A stretch of DNA of 16,251 bases from Paludibacter sp. GTDB taxonomy: Bacteria; Bacteroidota; Bacteroidia; Bacteroidales; Paludibacteraceae. The DNA lies in assembly GCA_030655595.1 (NCBI GenBank), contig JAUSNQ010000041.1:1-16251 (forward strand), in the 5' to 3' direction. Shown here in pieces: positions 1-7,169 of the stretch. The notes beneath the pieces were generated by a model that made no database searches, was not told the DNA's origin, and saw only the letters and a list, made by a program, of their open reading frames with translations. The translations under genes and the position numbers were made by a program. Position 1 is the first letter of the stretch; the number at the start of each line of letters is the position of its first letter.

Positions 1-1278
1 ACAAGAAATGAATTTTTCTTGCTCTCATACAATCAAAAACTGATAAAAATTGACAATAATCGTGTGGATTTAGAATATCAGCGGACAAAGCTATATTGGC
101 GCGACTGGTCGAATCGCTCGAAAAAATTTAACACCTACCACGATTTGATTGAAAGGAGCATGTTAGTTTTGAAATTAATGTCGTATCATCGATCCGGAGC
201 TGTATTAGCTGCCATTACAACGAGCATTCCCGAATCGATCGGAGAAATCAGAAACTGGGATTACCGTTTTTGTTGGTTGCGCGACGGTTCCATGTCGATC
301 GACACCTTGCTACAGGTTGGCCATGAAGGAGCCGCAAGTCGATTCATAACATTTATAAAAGGGATATTAAGAAAAAAATCAGATTCTTTTCAAATCATGT
401 ACGGTATCCGCGGAGAACGCACATTAACCGAAGAAGAGCTTCCCCATTTAGCAGGATATAAAAACACGAAGCCAGTCCGCATCGGCAACGATGCCTACCA
501 TCAAAAACAAAATGATACTTATGGATATTTGATGGATGTTATCTACAAATATTATCAATATTTTCCCGGGACTTTGGATGATATTGAAGATATGTATGAG
601 GTTGTGAAAAATATCGTAAGAACTGTCATGGAAGACTGGCAAAAACCTGACAAGGGAATTTGGGAAATACGTGGAAATGAAAAGCATTTCGTGTTTTCAA
701 AAGTAATGTGCTGGGTCGCACTCGATCGGGCAGTCAATATTGCGCGCATGTTACATAATACTGAAACAGCTGATGTTTGGGAAGCGGAAGCGCAAAAGAT
801 CAGGGAAGACGTATTTGCATATGGGTGGAATGAAGAATTACAAAGCTTTACTCAAACCTATTGCAATCGGGATTTAGATTCGTCGTTATTATTGATGGAA
901 TTTTATGGATTCATAGATGGAAAAGACGAGAAATACAGAAAGACTGTTGAAGCTATTTTAGAGAATCTTCAATACAAAGGACTTTTCTTTAGATATAAGA
1001 ATGTCGATGATTTCGGGATTCCTACTTCTGCTTTTACGATTTGCACATTCTGGATGGTTCGTGCCTTATTTGCAATTGGCAGGACGACCGATGCCAAAAA
1101 TCTGTTTGAAGAACTATTGAAACATTCCAATCATTTGGGAATTTTCAGCGAAGATTTGGACTTTGACACCAAAGAATCTTTGGGAAATTTTCCACAGGCA
1201 TATTCACATTTGGCTTTGATTAATTCAGCACTACTTTTTACCGATGAAGTGCAAACTTCCCGTTTTATCCGGCCTTAA
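1..1278 (+). CDS. Glycoside hydrolase family 15 protein (glucoamylase/trehalase-like), 5' end cut off
   Basis: The reading frame is open from the first base, so the true start lies upstream. The first possible in-window start (TTG at 19) is probably not real. About 425 residues remain of a family usually near 600, so the missing part is the N-terminal beta-sandwich domain and the (alpha/alpha)6 catalytic barrel is mostly present. The family signature WDYRFCWLRD is encoded at 256-285. The likely general acid Glu sits in GIWEIRG (Glu codon 664-666), and the general base Glu in IFSEDLD (Glu codon 1150-1152), just before the conserved LGNFPQAYSH. GH15 enzymes cleave terminal alpha-glucosidic bonds; members include glucoamylases, dextranases and trehalases. 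The convergent trehalose synthesis gene next door makes trehalose or another alpha-glucoside a reasonable substrate guess, but the sequence does not decide it. No signal peptide can be judged because the start is missing. Confidence 0.9.
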   Translation, partial: TRNEFFLLSYNQKLIKIDNNRVDLEYQRTKLYWRDWSNRSKKFNTYHDLIERSMLVLKLMSYHRSGAVLAAITTSIPESIGEIRNWDYRFCWLRDGSMSIDTLLQVGHEGAASRFITFIKGILRKKSDSFQIMYGIRGERTLTEEELPHLAGYKNTKPVRIGNDAYHQKQNDTYGYLMDVIYKYYQYFPGTLDDIEDMYEVVKNIVRTVMEDWQKPDKGIWEIRGNEKHFVFSKVMCWVALDRAVNIARMLHNTETADVWEAEAQKIREDVFAYGWNEELQSFTQTYCNRDLDSSLLLMEFYGFIDGKDEKYRKTVEAILENLQYKGLFFRYKNVDDFGIPTSAFTICTFWMVRALFAIGRTTDAKNLFEELLKHSNHLGIFSEDLDFDTKESLGNFPQAYSHLALINSALLFTDEVQTSRFIRP

Positions 1279-1279
1279 T

Positions 1280-3451
1280 TTACTCCATCAATTTTCGTAA
1301 AAAAGGCAGAGATTTGGATTGCGAGCGAAGATTGTATCGTGCAATCTGTGACATATTTCCAATTTTAATGGTATAGGCAGAATCCGGCAGGGCACGAAAC
1401 ATGTCCTCGTCGGTTGTATCATCTCCCATAGCAAGGATGAAATCGTAATCGTCCAGTTTTATCAATCGCTTCGCTTCAGATCCCTTGGTGTGTATCGGAG
1501 ATTTGATTTCAACAATTTTATTGCCGCGCATGATCTGCAAACCCATTCTGGAACAAGGTTCTATCAACGTATTAATTAATTGCTGTTCACGCAGCGAAGC
1601 AAGCCAACCATCCACATTGCGATAATGCCAGACTAATGTTGTTTCTTTTTCCTCAATCATCGAACGAGGTGTTTTTTCTACAAACAACTGTAAAATATCT
1701 GTAATCTCATGATTCCAGGGCTTATCGTCGGGTATATTTCGATTCCAGACTCCATGCTCCTTGAAATAGGCACCATGTTCAGCTGCCATAGATAAATTGA
1801 CCGAACCAAACCATTTCTCAAGTGTTTGATGATCTCTGCCGCTACTGATTACAACCTTGTTCTTTTCATCAGCACACAATTGCTTTAACACCCCTAATAA
1901 TGCATCATCAGGAAAAGCATCTTCCGGCCGTTTTTTGAATGCAGCAAGCGTGCCATCATAATCAAGAATTATCAATCTTTTTGATGTAGCGTCATAAGCT
2001 GATTTAATATTTGAGATAATCGTGTCATCGATTCTTTCGCTGTTCACATTATCAGTATTCTGTCGGATATTCAGCAGTTGTGTGATAAAATTATTTGCCC
2101 AATAATTCACTGTGCGTTTCGAAACTTTCCGTTGCATATTAGCCATATTCAGCAATTGCTGATCCTCAGGCATTTCCAAAGCATCACAAATACTTTGAGC
2201 AAGCATATCAGTGTCATTTGGGTTGATAATCAGCGCATCACTCAGTTCGATAGCAGCACCGGCCATTTCGCTTAATATGAGCACACCGGGCTTGTCGCGT
2301 TTTGCCGCAACATACTCTTTAGCCACAAGGTTCATTCCATCACGAAGCGGCGTTATCAAGGCAACATCGGCAATGTGGTACATGGCAACTAATTCATTGA
2401 AATCGAAACTGTGGTAAAAATAATAGACCGGGGTCCAGTGGATATTAGAAAATTTCCCGTTGATAGCGCCAATCGACTCATCGATCTTTGTTTTTAAATC
2501 ATGATAACTATCAACATTATCTCTTGAAGGTACAACGATCATAACAAGTGATGTTTTTTCATGATATTCGGGATAAACCTCCAAAAATCTTTCAAAACCT
2601 TTTATTCTGGATAAAATCCCTTTGCTGTAATCAAGTCTGTCAACGGAAAGAATTAATTTTCTATCTCCGAATTTGTGCTTCAATTCATCAGCTTTTTCCT
2701 GAATTTCAGGCAGCAAAGGTCCTTCATTATACAATGCATAATTAATTCCCATGGGGAAAACATCTGCATAAGCAATCCTGTTATCTAAAGCCACCTGATC
2801 CAAATCAAAAGTCACATCCAAAATACGTTCACAAGCGCTGACAAAGTGACGCATGTAATCGTGCGTATGAAACCCAATTAAATCGGCACCAAGCAAGCCG
2901 GAAACCAATTCGGCACGTTGTGGAAGAACCCGCATTAATTCGTAAGTAGGAAAAGGTATGTGATGAAAATAACCAATATTCATATCTACTCCGGAATTTC
3001 TCAACATTTGAGGAAGGAGCATCAATTGATAATCTTGCACCCATACCACATCACCAGGCTCAATAAATTGCAATGCAATATCGCAAAAAATTTTGTTTAC
3101 CTCGAGATAACCGTTCCAATAAGCCGGATTGTGTTCGACAAAAGTATTAAAGTAATGACAGAGTGGCCAAAGGGTACTGTTGCTGTAACCTTCATAATGA
3201 TTCTGGATTTGATCCGGAGTTAAAAATACCGGATGAAAGCGAAACTGCTCTAAATGTTGGCTGATTTTAGTTTCATCCTCATCTGTATCTACAATGGTTC
3301 CCGGCCAACCAACCCAGTGTTTTTCAAGATTAATTTCCAAAGAATCCAAGCCGGTTGTGAGTCCACCTTCGCTGCGGACAAATTCAAACTCATTATCAAT
3401 ATTTTTACTGACTTTCAGGGGTAAACGGTTGGCAATTATTATGAGTTTCAT
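1280..3451 (-). CDS. Bifunctional trehalose-6-phosphate synthase / trehalose-6-phosphate phosphatase (OtsA-OtsB fusion)
   Basis: This 723-residue cytosolic enzyme should make trehalose in two steps: UDP-glucose plus glucose-6-phosphate to trehalose-6-phosphate, then dephosphorylation. Residues 1 to about 465 are the GT20 synthase: ANRLPLKV near the N-terminus, SEGGLTTGL, WVGWPG, VWVQDYQLMLLP, GYFHHIPFP, VDRLDYSKG (Arg272 and Lys277, matching the phosphate-binding Arg/Lys pair of OtsA), and DGMNLVAKEY. Residues from about 490 on are a HAD phosphatase: DYDGT at 497-501 (nucleophile Asp497, acid/base Asp499), VISSGRD (motif II) and GDDTTDED at 676-683 (Mg-binding motif). Both halves look complete and active. 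The ATG at 3451 begins directly at the family's N-terminal strand and follows a good promoter about 50 bp upstream. It converges on the GH15 gene. Trehalose usually serves in osmotic or desiccation tolerance, or as a carbon reserve. Confidence 0.96.
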   Translation of the reverse strand: MKLIIIANRLPLKVSKNIDNEFEFVRSEGGLTTGLDSLEINLEKHWVGWPGTIVDTDEDETKISQHLEQFRFHPVFLTPDQIQNHYEGYSNSTLWPLCHYFNTFVEHNPAYWNGYLEVNKIFCDIALQFIEPGDVVWVQDYQLMLLPQMLRNSGVDMNIGYFHHIPFPTYELMRVLPQRAELVSGLLGADLIGFHTHDYMRHFVSACERILDVTFDLDQVALDNRIAYADVFPMGINYALYNEGPLLPEIQEKADELKHKFGDRKLILSVDRLDYSKGILSRIKGFERFLEVYPEYHEKTSLVMIVVPSRDNVDSYHDLKTKIDESIGAINGKFSNIHWTPVYYFYHSFDFNELVAMYHIADVALITPLRDGMNLVAKEYVAAKRDKPGVLILSEMAGAAIELSDALIINPNDTDMLAQSICDALEMPEDQQLLNMANMQRKVSKRTVNYWANNFITQLLNIRQNTDNVNSERIDDTIISNIKSAYDATSKRLIILDYDGTLAAFKKRPEDAFPDDALLGVLKQLCADEKNKVVISSGRDHQTLEKWFGSVNLSMAAEHGAYFKEHGVWNRNIPDDKPWNHEITDILQLFVEKTPRSMIEEKETTLVWHYRNVDGWLASLREQQLINTLIEPCSRMGLQIMRGNKIVEIKSPIHTKGSEAKRLIKLDDYDFILAMGDDTTDEDMFRALPDSAYTIKIGNMSQIARYNLRSQSKSLPFLRKLME

Positions 3452-3499
3452 GGGGCAGGTTTTTAAAATTAAGTGCGTTTTTCAATCAACAAACACTCG

Positions 3500-3531
3500 C
3501 AAATATACTTAAATTATATGTGGATACCAAA
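3500..3531 (-). promoter_or_regulatory. Promoter of the trehalose synthase/phosphatase gene
   Basis: Read on the minus strand there is a -33 TTTG (3528-3531), a 20-bp spacer and a -7 TATATTTG (3500-3507), matching the Bacteroidota consensus TTTG / TAnnTTTG exactly. Transcription would start near 3495, giving a leader of about 45 nt before the ATG at 3451. Confidence 0.6.
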
Positions 3532-3550
3532 AAAAGGGACACATCATCTA

Positions 3551-3580
3551 TTTGAAATACAATAAAAAAACCTATTTTTG
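3551..3580 (+). promoter_or_regulatory. Promoter of the TlpA-like gene
   Basis: There is a -33 TTTG at 3551-3554, an 18-bp spacer and a -7 TATTTTTG at 3573-3580, a match to the Bacteroidota promoter with a spacer one base shorter than usual. The start point would be near 3584, about 55 nt before the ATG at 3639. It lies back to back with the promoter at 3500-3531. Confidence 0.6.
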
Positions 3581-3638
3581 CATATCATTTTTTTATAAAA
3601 CGTAATTCTATTAACCGTATTCAAAGAGAAATTTTATA

Positions 3639-4160
3639 ATGAAATCACATGTATTGATTTTAGTTTTTATTTTAATTGTTACTGGATTAATTGCACAAAC
3701 AACCGATGATCGTGGTTATATTGTGAAAGTTGGAGATATGGCTCCAAACTTCAGCATGCAACTTACTGATGGTGTAACAGTTAAACTGTCAGACTTAAGG
3801 GGAAAGATTGTCATGCTTCAATTTACTGCAAGTTGGTGTGGCGTTTGCCGAAGAGAAATGCCTCATATAGAAAAAGATATCTGGCTTAAGCACCAGAACA
3901 ATCCCAACTTTGCGTTGTTAGCAATTGACCGCGACGAACCTTTGGAGACTGTGCTGGAGTTCGCAAGAACTACAAAAATCACTTATCCAATTGGTCTTGA
4001 CCCCAATGCTGATATTTTTGCATTGTATGCCGACAGAAAAGCAGGTATAACTAGAAATGTAATTATTAATCAAAAAGGCGAGATTGTTATGCTTACTCGC
4101 TTGTTCAACGATGATGAATTTCAGAGCATGACTAAGTTAATAGATGCCTTGTTAGAATAA
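3639..4160 (+). CDS. Secreted TlpA/ResA-like thioredoxin-fold protein
   Basis: This 173-residue protein has an N-terminal signal peptide (hydrophobic residues about 5-18, probable cleavage after Ala19 in GLIA/QTT), so the mature domain should act in the periplasm. The redox site is WCGVC (Cys67 and Cys70) after the strand that ends QFTASW, preceded by the typical TlpA/AhpC-TSA entry GDMAPNFSMQLTDG. The conserved proline loop appears as ITRNVIINQKGEIV near residue 140, though with Thr-Arg where many thioredoxins have the cis-Pro (a usual form is TP or YP). The family reduces or exchanges disulfides in exported proteins, for example during cytochrome c maturation or oxidative stress. No cytochrome maturation gene is nearby, so the partner is unknown. 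It is a single-gene unit with its own promoter and a strong terminator 7 bp after the stop. Confidence 0.88.
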   Translation: MKSHVLILVFILIVTGLIAQTTDDRGYIVKVGDMAPNFSMQLTDGVTVKLSDLRGKIVMLQFTASWCGVCRREMPHIEKDIWLKHQNNPNFALLAIDRDEPLETVLEFARTTKITYPIGLDPNADIFALYADRKAGITRNVIINQKGEIVMLTRLFNDDEFQSMTKLIDALLE

Positions 4161-4166
4161 AAGAAC

Positions 4167-4198
4167 AAAAAAGCCGAATCATACGACTCGGCTTTTTT
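4167..4198. terminator. Bidirectional intrinsic terminator between the TlpA-like and doxX genes
   Basis: A stem of gccga (4173-4177) with tcggc (4188-4192), extended by two further pairs past one mismatch, encloses an atac loop. It is flanked by six A on the left and six T on the right. It therefore ends transcription from the TlpA-like gene (+) and, with its U-tract on the other strand, from the pirin-doxX operon (-). Confidence 0.88.
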
Positions 4199-4226
4199 GT
4201 TGATAATCTTTGTTCCAATTTCTGAA

Positions 4227-4688
4227 TTATTTGAGATTCTTTGAAATCAAATTATCAAAAGAAAATTTACCACTACCGCCCAACATGCCCGCTAAAGCCA
4301 AACCAAGCACCAGTATAAAATACTCCATACCTTCTCCTGCCTGATTACCAAACCAGTTCATAAAGAATCCATGCTCAACATGCCCGCCGATAATCATGGC
4401 GCCTCCTAATGTCACAAAAATGGAAAATGCCATAAAGCGCGTTCCTAAACCTAAAATCATACCGATTGCACCGATAAATTCTGCTGATATGACCAGCACT
4501 CCGAGCAACAAAGGCATGCCCATACTTTGGAAAAATCCTAAAGTAGCTTCAAATCCATAACCACCATACATGCCGAGTGCTTTTTGCATGCCGTGAGGCA
4601 AAATAACTACGCCCAAAGATAAACGTGCAACAAGCAATGCCCATGATTGCGTATCCGTTGAGAAAAATTTCTTGATTAATGTGTTCAT
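4227..4688 (-). CDS. DoxX family membrane protein
   Basis: This 153-residue protein is almost wholly hydrophobic with about four membrane-spanning segments. It has the DoxX-family opening ARLSLGVVILPHGMQKALG with GGYGFEATLGFFQSMG following, then ISAEFIGAIGMILGLGTR and a glycine-rich C-terminal segment (LGLALAGMLGGSGKFS). DoxX proteins are small inner-membrane proteins linked in various bacteria to thiosulfate oxidation, redox balance and oxidative stress; a biochemical role for this subgroup is not settled. It begins 36 bp after the pirin stop with no promoter motif between them, so the two are probably one transcript, ended by the hairpin at 4167-4198. It is of ordinary length for the family. 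Confidence 0.88.
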   Translation of the reverse strand: MNTLIKKFFSTDTQSWALLVARLSLGVVILPHGMQKALGMYGGYGFEATLGFFQSMGMPLLLGVLVISAEFIGAIGMILGLGTRFMAFSIFVTLGGAMIIGGHVEHGFFMNWFGNQAGEGMEYFILVLGLALAGMLGGSGKFSFDNLISKNLK

Positions 4689-4724
4689 AATTTTTAATTT
4701 TAAATTCTGTTTATATATGTTTTT

Positions 4725-5438
4725 TTACCATGTCATGGGAACTTCCATGACAAGTACTTGGGATTTATTTTTTGATTTTATTTTGATTGTAGATGCATCT
4801 GTTATCGATATCGCATCTCTGTCTTTGAGCGTATTCCCTTCAATCTCAACTTCTCCTTCAATAAGCTGAATGTACACACCGGACTCTAATCTGTTTAATT
4901 TATATTCGACTTCTGTTTCGGAAGATAAATTGCCCATATAGAACCACGCATCCTGATGAATCCAAACTCCCTGATCATCAATGTTGGGAGAAAGAATCTG
5001 AAAGAGTTCATCTCTTTTTGCCAAATCATTGATAGTAATTTGGTCGTAACGGGGAGTTACATTCTTTTTATTTGGAATAATCCAAATTTGAAAAAGCGTA
5101 AGCGGTTGATCTTTACTATTATTGTACTCGCTGTGAAAAATACCGGTACCAGCACTCATCACCTGAATTTCACCCGGTTTAATAACACCTTTATTGCCCA
5201 TGCTGTCTTGATGCAAAATCTCTCCGGAAAATGGAATGGTAATAATTTCCATATTGTCGTGTGGGTGTTTACCAAATCCTTCGCCGGCTGCAACCCAGTC
5301 GTCGTTCAATACCCGCAAAGCCCCAAAATGAACTCTTTCAGGATTGTAATAGTTGGCAAAGCTAAAAGTGTGGTTCGTTTTTAACCAACCATGGTCAGCA
5401 TAACCGCGAGAGTCTGATGGATATAATTTTGTTTTCAT
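4725..5438 (-). CDS. Pirin family protein (bicupin, YhaK-like)
   Basis: This 237-residue cytosolic protein is a two-cupin pirin. The four metal ligands of the N-terminal cupin are visible: His58 and His60 in FGKHPHDNMEI, and His102 and Glu104 in GTGIFHSEYN. The signature run from HTFSFANYYNPERVHFGALRV is also typical. The C-terminal cupin (after about residue 140) is more divergent and has no clear metal site, as usual. Bacterial pirins bind iron or other metals; some act as quercetin dioxygenases and others affect metabolic enzymes or sense redox state, so the substrate cannot be assigned. It is first in an operon with doxX and lies just downstream of an AraC-type regulator on the same strand, which suggests the operon is that regulator's target. 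Confidence 0.92.
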   Translation of the reverse strand: MKTKLYPSDSRGYADHGWLKTNHTFSFANYYNPERVHFGALRVLNDDWVAAGEGFGKHPHDNMEIITIPFSGEILHQDSMGNKGVIKPGEIQVMSAGTGIFHSEYNNSKDQPLTLFQIWIIPNKKNVTPRYDQITINDLAKRDELFQILSPNIDDQGVWIHQDAWFYMGNLSSETEVEYKLNRLESGVYIQLIEGEVEIEGNTLKDRDAISITDASTIKIKSKNKSQVLVMEVPMTW

Positions 5439-5493
5439 GCTTTATTTTAATATTTAGGAAAAACAAATTCCTATCTGCCTGTTTTTGATAATG

Positions 5494-5501
5494 CAAAGAT
5501 A
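5494..5501 (-). promoter_or_regulatory. Candidate -7 element of the pirin-doxX operon
   Basis: On the minus strand TATCTTTG matches TAnnTTTG, placing a start near 5490 and a leader of about 50 nt. No TTTG is found at the usual distance upstream (5520-5526). That is compatible with a promoter that needs an activator, but it also lowers confidence. Confidence 0.4.
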
Positions 5502-5529
5502 CAGCCGCATTTAAAGGCAATAATTAAAG

Positions 5530-5557
5530 AAATCAGACAAAAGATTGCAAAAATCAG
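5530..5557 (-). promoter_or_regulatory. Candidate AraC-type operator: direct repeat at 21-bp spacing upstream of pirin
   Basis: CTGATTT (minus strand) occurs at 5551-5557 and again at 5530-5536, that is 21 bp or two helical turns apart, about 30-56 bp upstream of the candidate -7 box. Direct repeats at this spacing are the usual binding arrangement of AraC-family activators. The match is only 7 bp per half-site in AT-rich DNA, and the distal copy overlaps the regulator's own stop codon, so chance is possible. Confidence 0.25.
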
Positions 5558-6438
5558 GATTGAATGGTGTTCGTTTTAAACTCGGTAGGGGTCAGACCGG
5601 TTTTTTTCTTGAAGAAATTATTGAAATGTGCAGATTCATCAAACCCTAAAGCATAGGCTAACTCTTTACTGGATTGGTTAGTAAAAAGTAGTGACCGCTT
5701 AGCTTCTATAATCAACTTGCTTTGTATGTGCTCTTTAGCCGACTTCCCGGTTATCGACTTAACGGTTTTGTTGAGGTAGTCGGGAGTTACAGCCAATTTA
5801 TCTGCATAATCATTGACCATGTGAAATTCCACAAAATGCTTGTTGAGCAATTGTTTGAAGTTGTGTAAAAGGTGGTTGGTCGTTTCCAAAAACTGCGGAT
5901 TATCCGTTTTATGTAACGAGCAGTGATTATTGCATTGAATTAGCAATAGTTTCACCAAAGCACCGACTGCTTCCATGGTATATTTTTCAAGAGAAGTCGC
6001 AAATAATTCAATTTGGTTGAATAAGTTCTGATAGATGTCAACAGAACTCTCGTGAATTGGTAAAGGAGGTGATTGTCCATATTCATCAAACAAGTAAATA
6101 TCGTTGATGAGGTAGTCAGGAATAGCGTTGGCAATCAAAAACTCCTCGGTAAAAGAAATAATTCTACCGCGGGGAGGTTCAATAAAAAAAAGTCGGTGCA
6201 TTTGTCCTGGTAATACAAAATAAACTTGTCGATCTTTCACTTCGTACTCCATAAAATCAATCACATGAGAACCATTTCCCTTCTCTACATAATAGATATT
6301 ATAATATTCGTGACGGTGTGGCACAGTCCTTATTCGGGATGCTTCACGGTAAAGGTCCTCCATCTTTTTAAGAGAAAAATGCGAAGAAAAATTTGATTTT
6401 TCTGAAAGCGAATATGTTTTGATTTCGTTATGAAGCAT
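5554..6438 (-). CDS. AraC family transcriptional regulator
   Basis: This 294-residue protein has an N-terminal cupin-like sensing domain (about residues 35-150: PHRHEYYNIYYVEKGNG, then IDFMEYEV and FVLPGQMHRLF, a pattern common in Bacteroidota AraC proteins) and a C-terminal double helix-turn-helix domain (about residues 205-290). The latter contains LAVTPDYLNKTVKSITGKS in the first HTH and ELAYALGFDESAHFNNFFKK with TGLTPTEF in the second. The inducing ligand is unknown. The gene precedes pirin-doxX by 115 bp on the same strand, so those genes are the likely targets. I keep the ATG at 6438 because residues 1-25 resemble the usual family N-terminus; the next Met is residue 26. A -7 promoter element ends only four bases before this ATG, implying a leaderless mRNA. 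Confidence 0.92.
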   Translation of the reverse strand: MLHNEIKTYSLSEKSNFSSHFSLKKMEDLYREASRIRTVPHRHEYYNIYYVEKGNGSHVIDFMEYEVKDRQVYFVLPGQMHRLFFIEPPRGRIISFTEEFLIANAIPDYLINDIYLFDEYGQSPPLPIHESSVDIYQNLFNQIELFATSLEKYTMEAVGALVKLLLIQCNNHCSLHKTDNPQFLETTNHLLHNFKQLLNKHFVEFHMVNDYADKLAVTPDYLNKTVKSITGKSAKEHIQSKLIIEAKRSLLFTNQSSKELAYALGFDESAHFNNFFKKKTGLTPTEFKTNTIQS

Positions 6439-6442
6439 TTGA

Positions 6443-6473
6443 CAAAGATAAAATAATTAATACCTGAATCAAT
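6443..6473 (-). promoter_or_regulatory. Promoter of the AraC-type regulator gene
   Basis: On the minus strand there is a -33-like ATTG (6470-6473, one mismatch to TTTG), a 19-bp spacer and a perfect -7 TATCTTTG (6443-6450). The predicted start lies within a few bases of the ATG at 6438. Confidence 0.45.
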
Positions 6474-7096
6474 TATTCTCGAACTAAATCCAGAAATTCT
6501 GTCAGAATCATGGCTGTAGCACCCCAGATAACAATTCCATTTACATCGTAATATGGAGCAGTTGTAATCAACAAACTGTTATGGGCACTAAATTCTTTCA
6601 TCTTTACAATGTTTTCCTGCATAAAAAGTTCAAAGTTAATCTCATATACTTCCTGAACTTCTCTCTCATCAATTTTATATGCAGGCTTTTCATTTAAATA
6701 ACCATAATATGCCCTGACTAAAAAATTACTTGGAGGAATGTATAAATCAGAAAGATGGCCCAAAATTTCAATAGAATCCGATTTAATCCCAATTTCTTCT
6801 TCCACTTCCCTGAGAGCAGTAAATTTCAAGTCTGGATCAGTTTCGTCAAACCTTCCTCCGGGAAAAGCAATTTGTCCGGAATGAATGCCTACATACTCGC
6901 TTCTACGAATAAAGATAATTTTAAGTACATCGGCATCATGAAATAACAAAATGAGTACAGCACTGAGGCGAGGACTGAAATCTTTGCCTTTGATTGCAAA
7001 AATTTCTTTGGCCCGATGTTCTGGTGCCATCTTCAACTGAGATTCAATTCCGGGGAGGGTACCGGTTAATTTATGTTTTAGTATATCGAGATGCAT
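6473..7096 (-). CDS. NUDIX hydrolase, CoA pyrophosphatase (NudL-like)
   Basis: This 207-residue cytosolic enzyme is predicted to split CoA or acyl-CoA into phosphopantetheine (or its acyl form) and 3',5'-ADP. The segment IFIRRSEYVGIHSGQIAFPGG (about residues 61-81) matches the UPF0035 motif that marks the CoA-specific branch. It runs straight into the Nudix box, about residues 80-104, ending ALREVEEEIGI with the metal-binding REVEEE. As in NudL proteins, the box carries an Asp and one extra residue compared with the canonical GX5EX7REUXEEXGU spacing. The C-terminal strand VIWGATAMILTEFL is also typical. Length is normal for the family. Its role is probably turnover of oxidised or surplus CoA. 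It sits 34 bp upstream of the AraC regulator but that gene has its own promoter. Confidence 0.88.
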   Translation of the reverse strand: MHLDILKHKLTGTLPGIESQLKMAPEHRAKEIFAIKGKDFSPRLSAVLILLFHDADVLKIIFIRRSEYVGIHSGQIAFPGGRFDETDPDLKFTALREVEEEIGIKSDSIEILGHLSDLYIPPSNFLVRAYYGYLNEKPAYKIDEREVQEVYEINFELFMQENIVKMKEFSAHNSLLITTAPYYDVNGIVIWGATAMILTEFLDLVRE

Positions 7097-7100
7097 AAGA

Positions 7101-7138
7101 AAAAAAATCAGTCGCTAACAATAATTGGTAGCGACTGA
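7101..7138 (-). terminator. Intrinsic terminator after the 372-residue lipoprotein gene
   Basis: There is a perfect 10-bp stem (7108-7117 with 7129-7138), an 11-nt loop that can form three further pairs, and seven T on the minus strand (7101-7107). It lies 31 bp after the stop codon at 7170 and only about 11 bp before the nudL ATG at 7096. Confidence 0.85.
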
Positions 7139-7169
7139 CAAAAATATAAATTTAATTCAAAAAAAGAAA
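7139..7169 (-). promoter_or_regulatory. Candidate promoter of the nudL-like gene
   Basis: On the minus strand there is a -33-like TTTC (7166-7169, one mismatch), a 19-bp spacer and a -7 TATTTTTG (7139-7146). The -7 box directly abuts the outer end of the terminator stem, so RNA would start inside the hairpin arm, near 7134. Confidence 0.4.

Noticed and set aside
4956..5384. A 142-codon open frame on the plus strand opposite the pirin gene
   Set aside because: It lies wholly antisense to a well-supported pirin gene, its translation resembles no family, and it has no promoter or start context.
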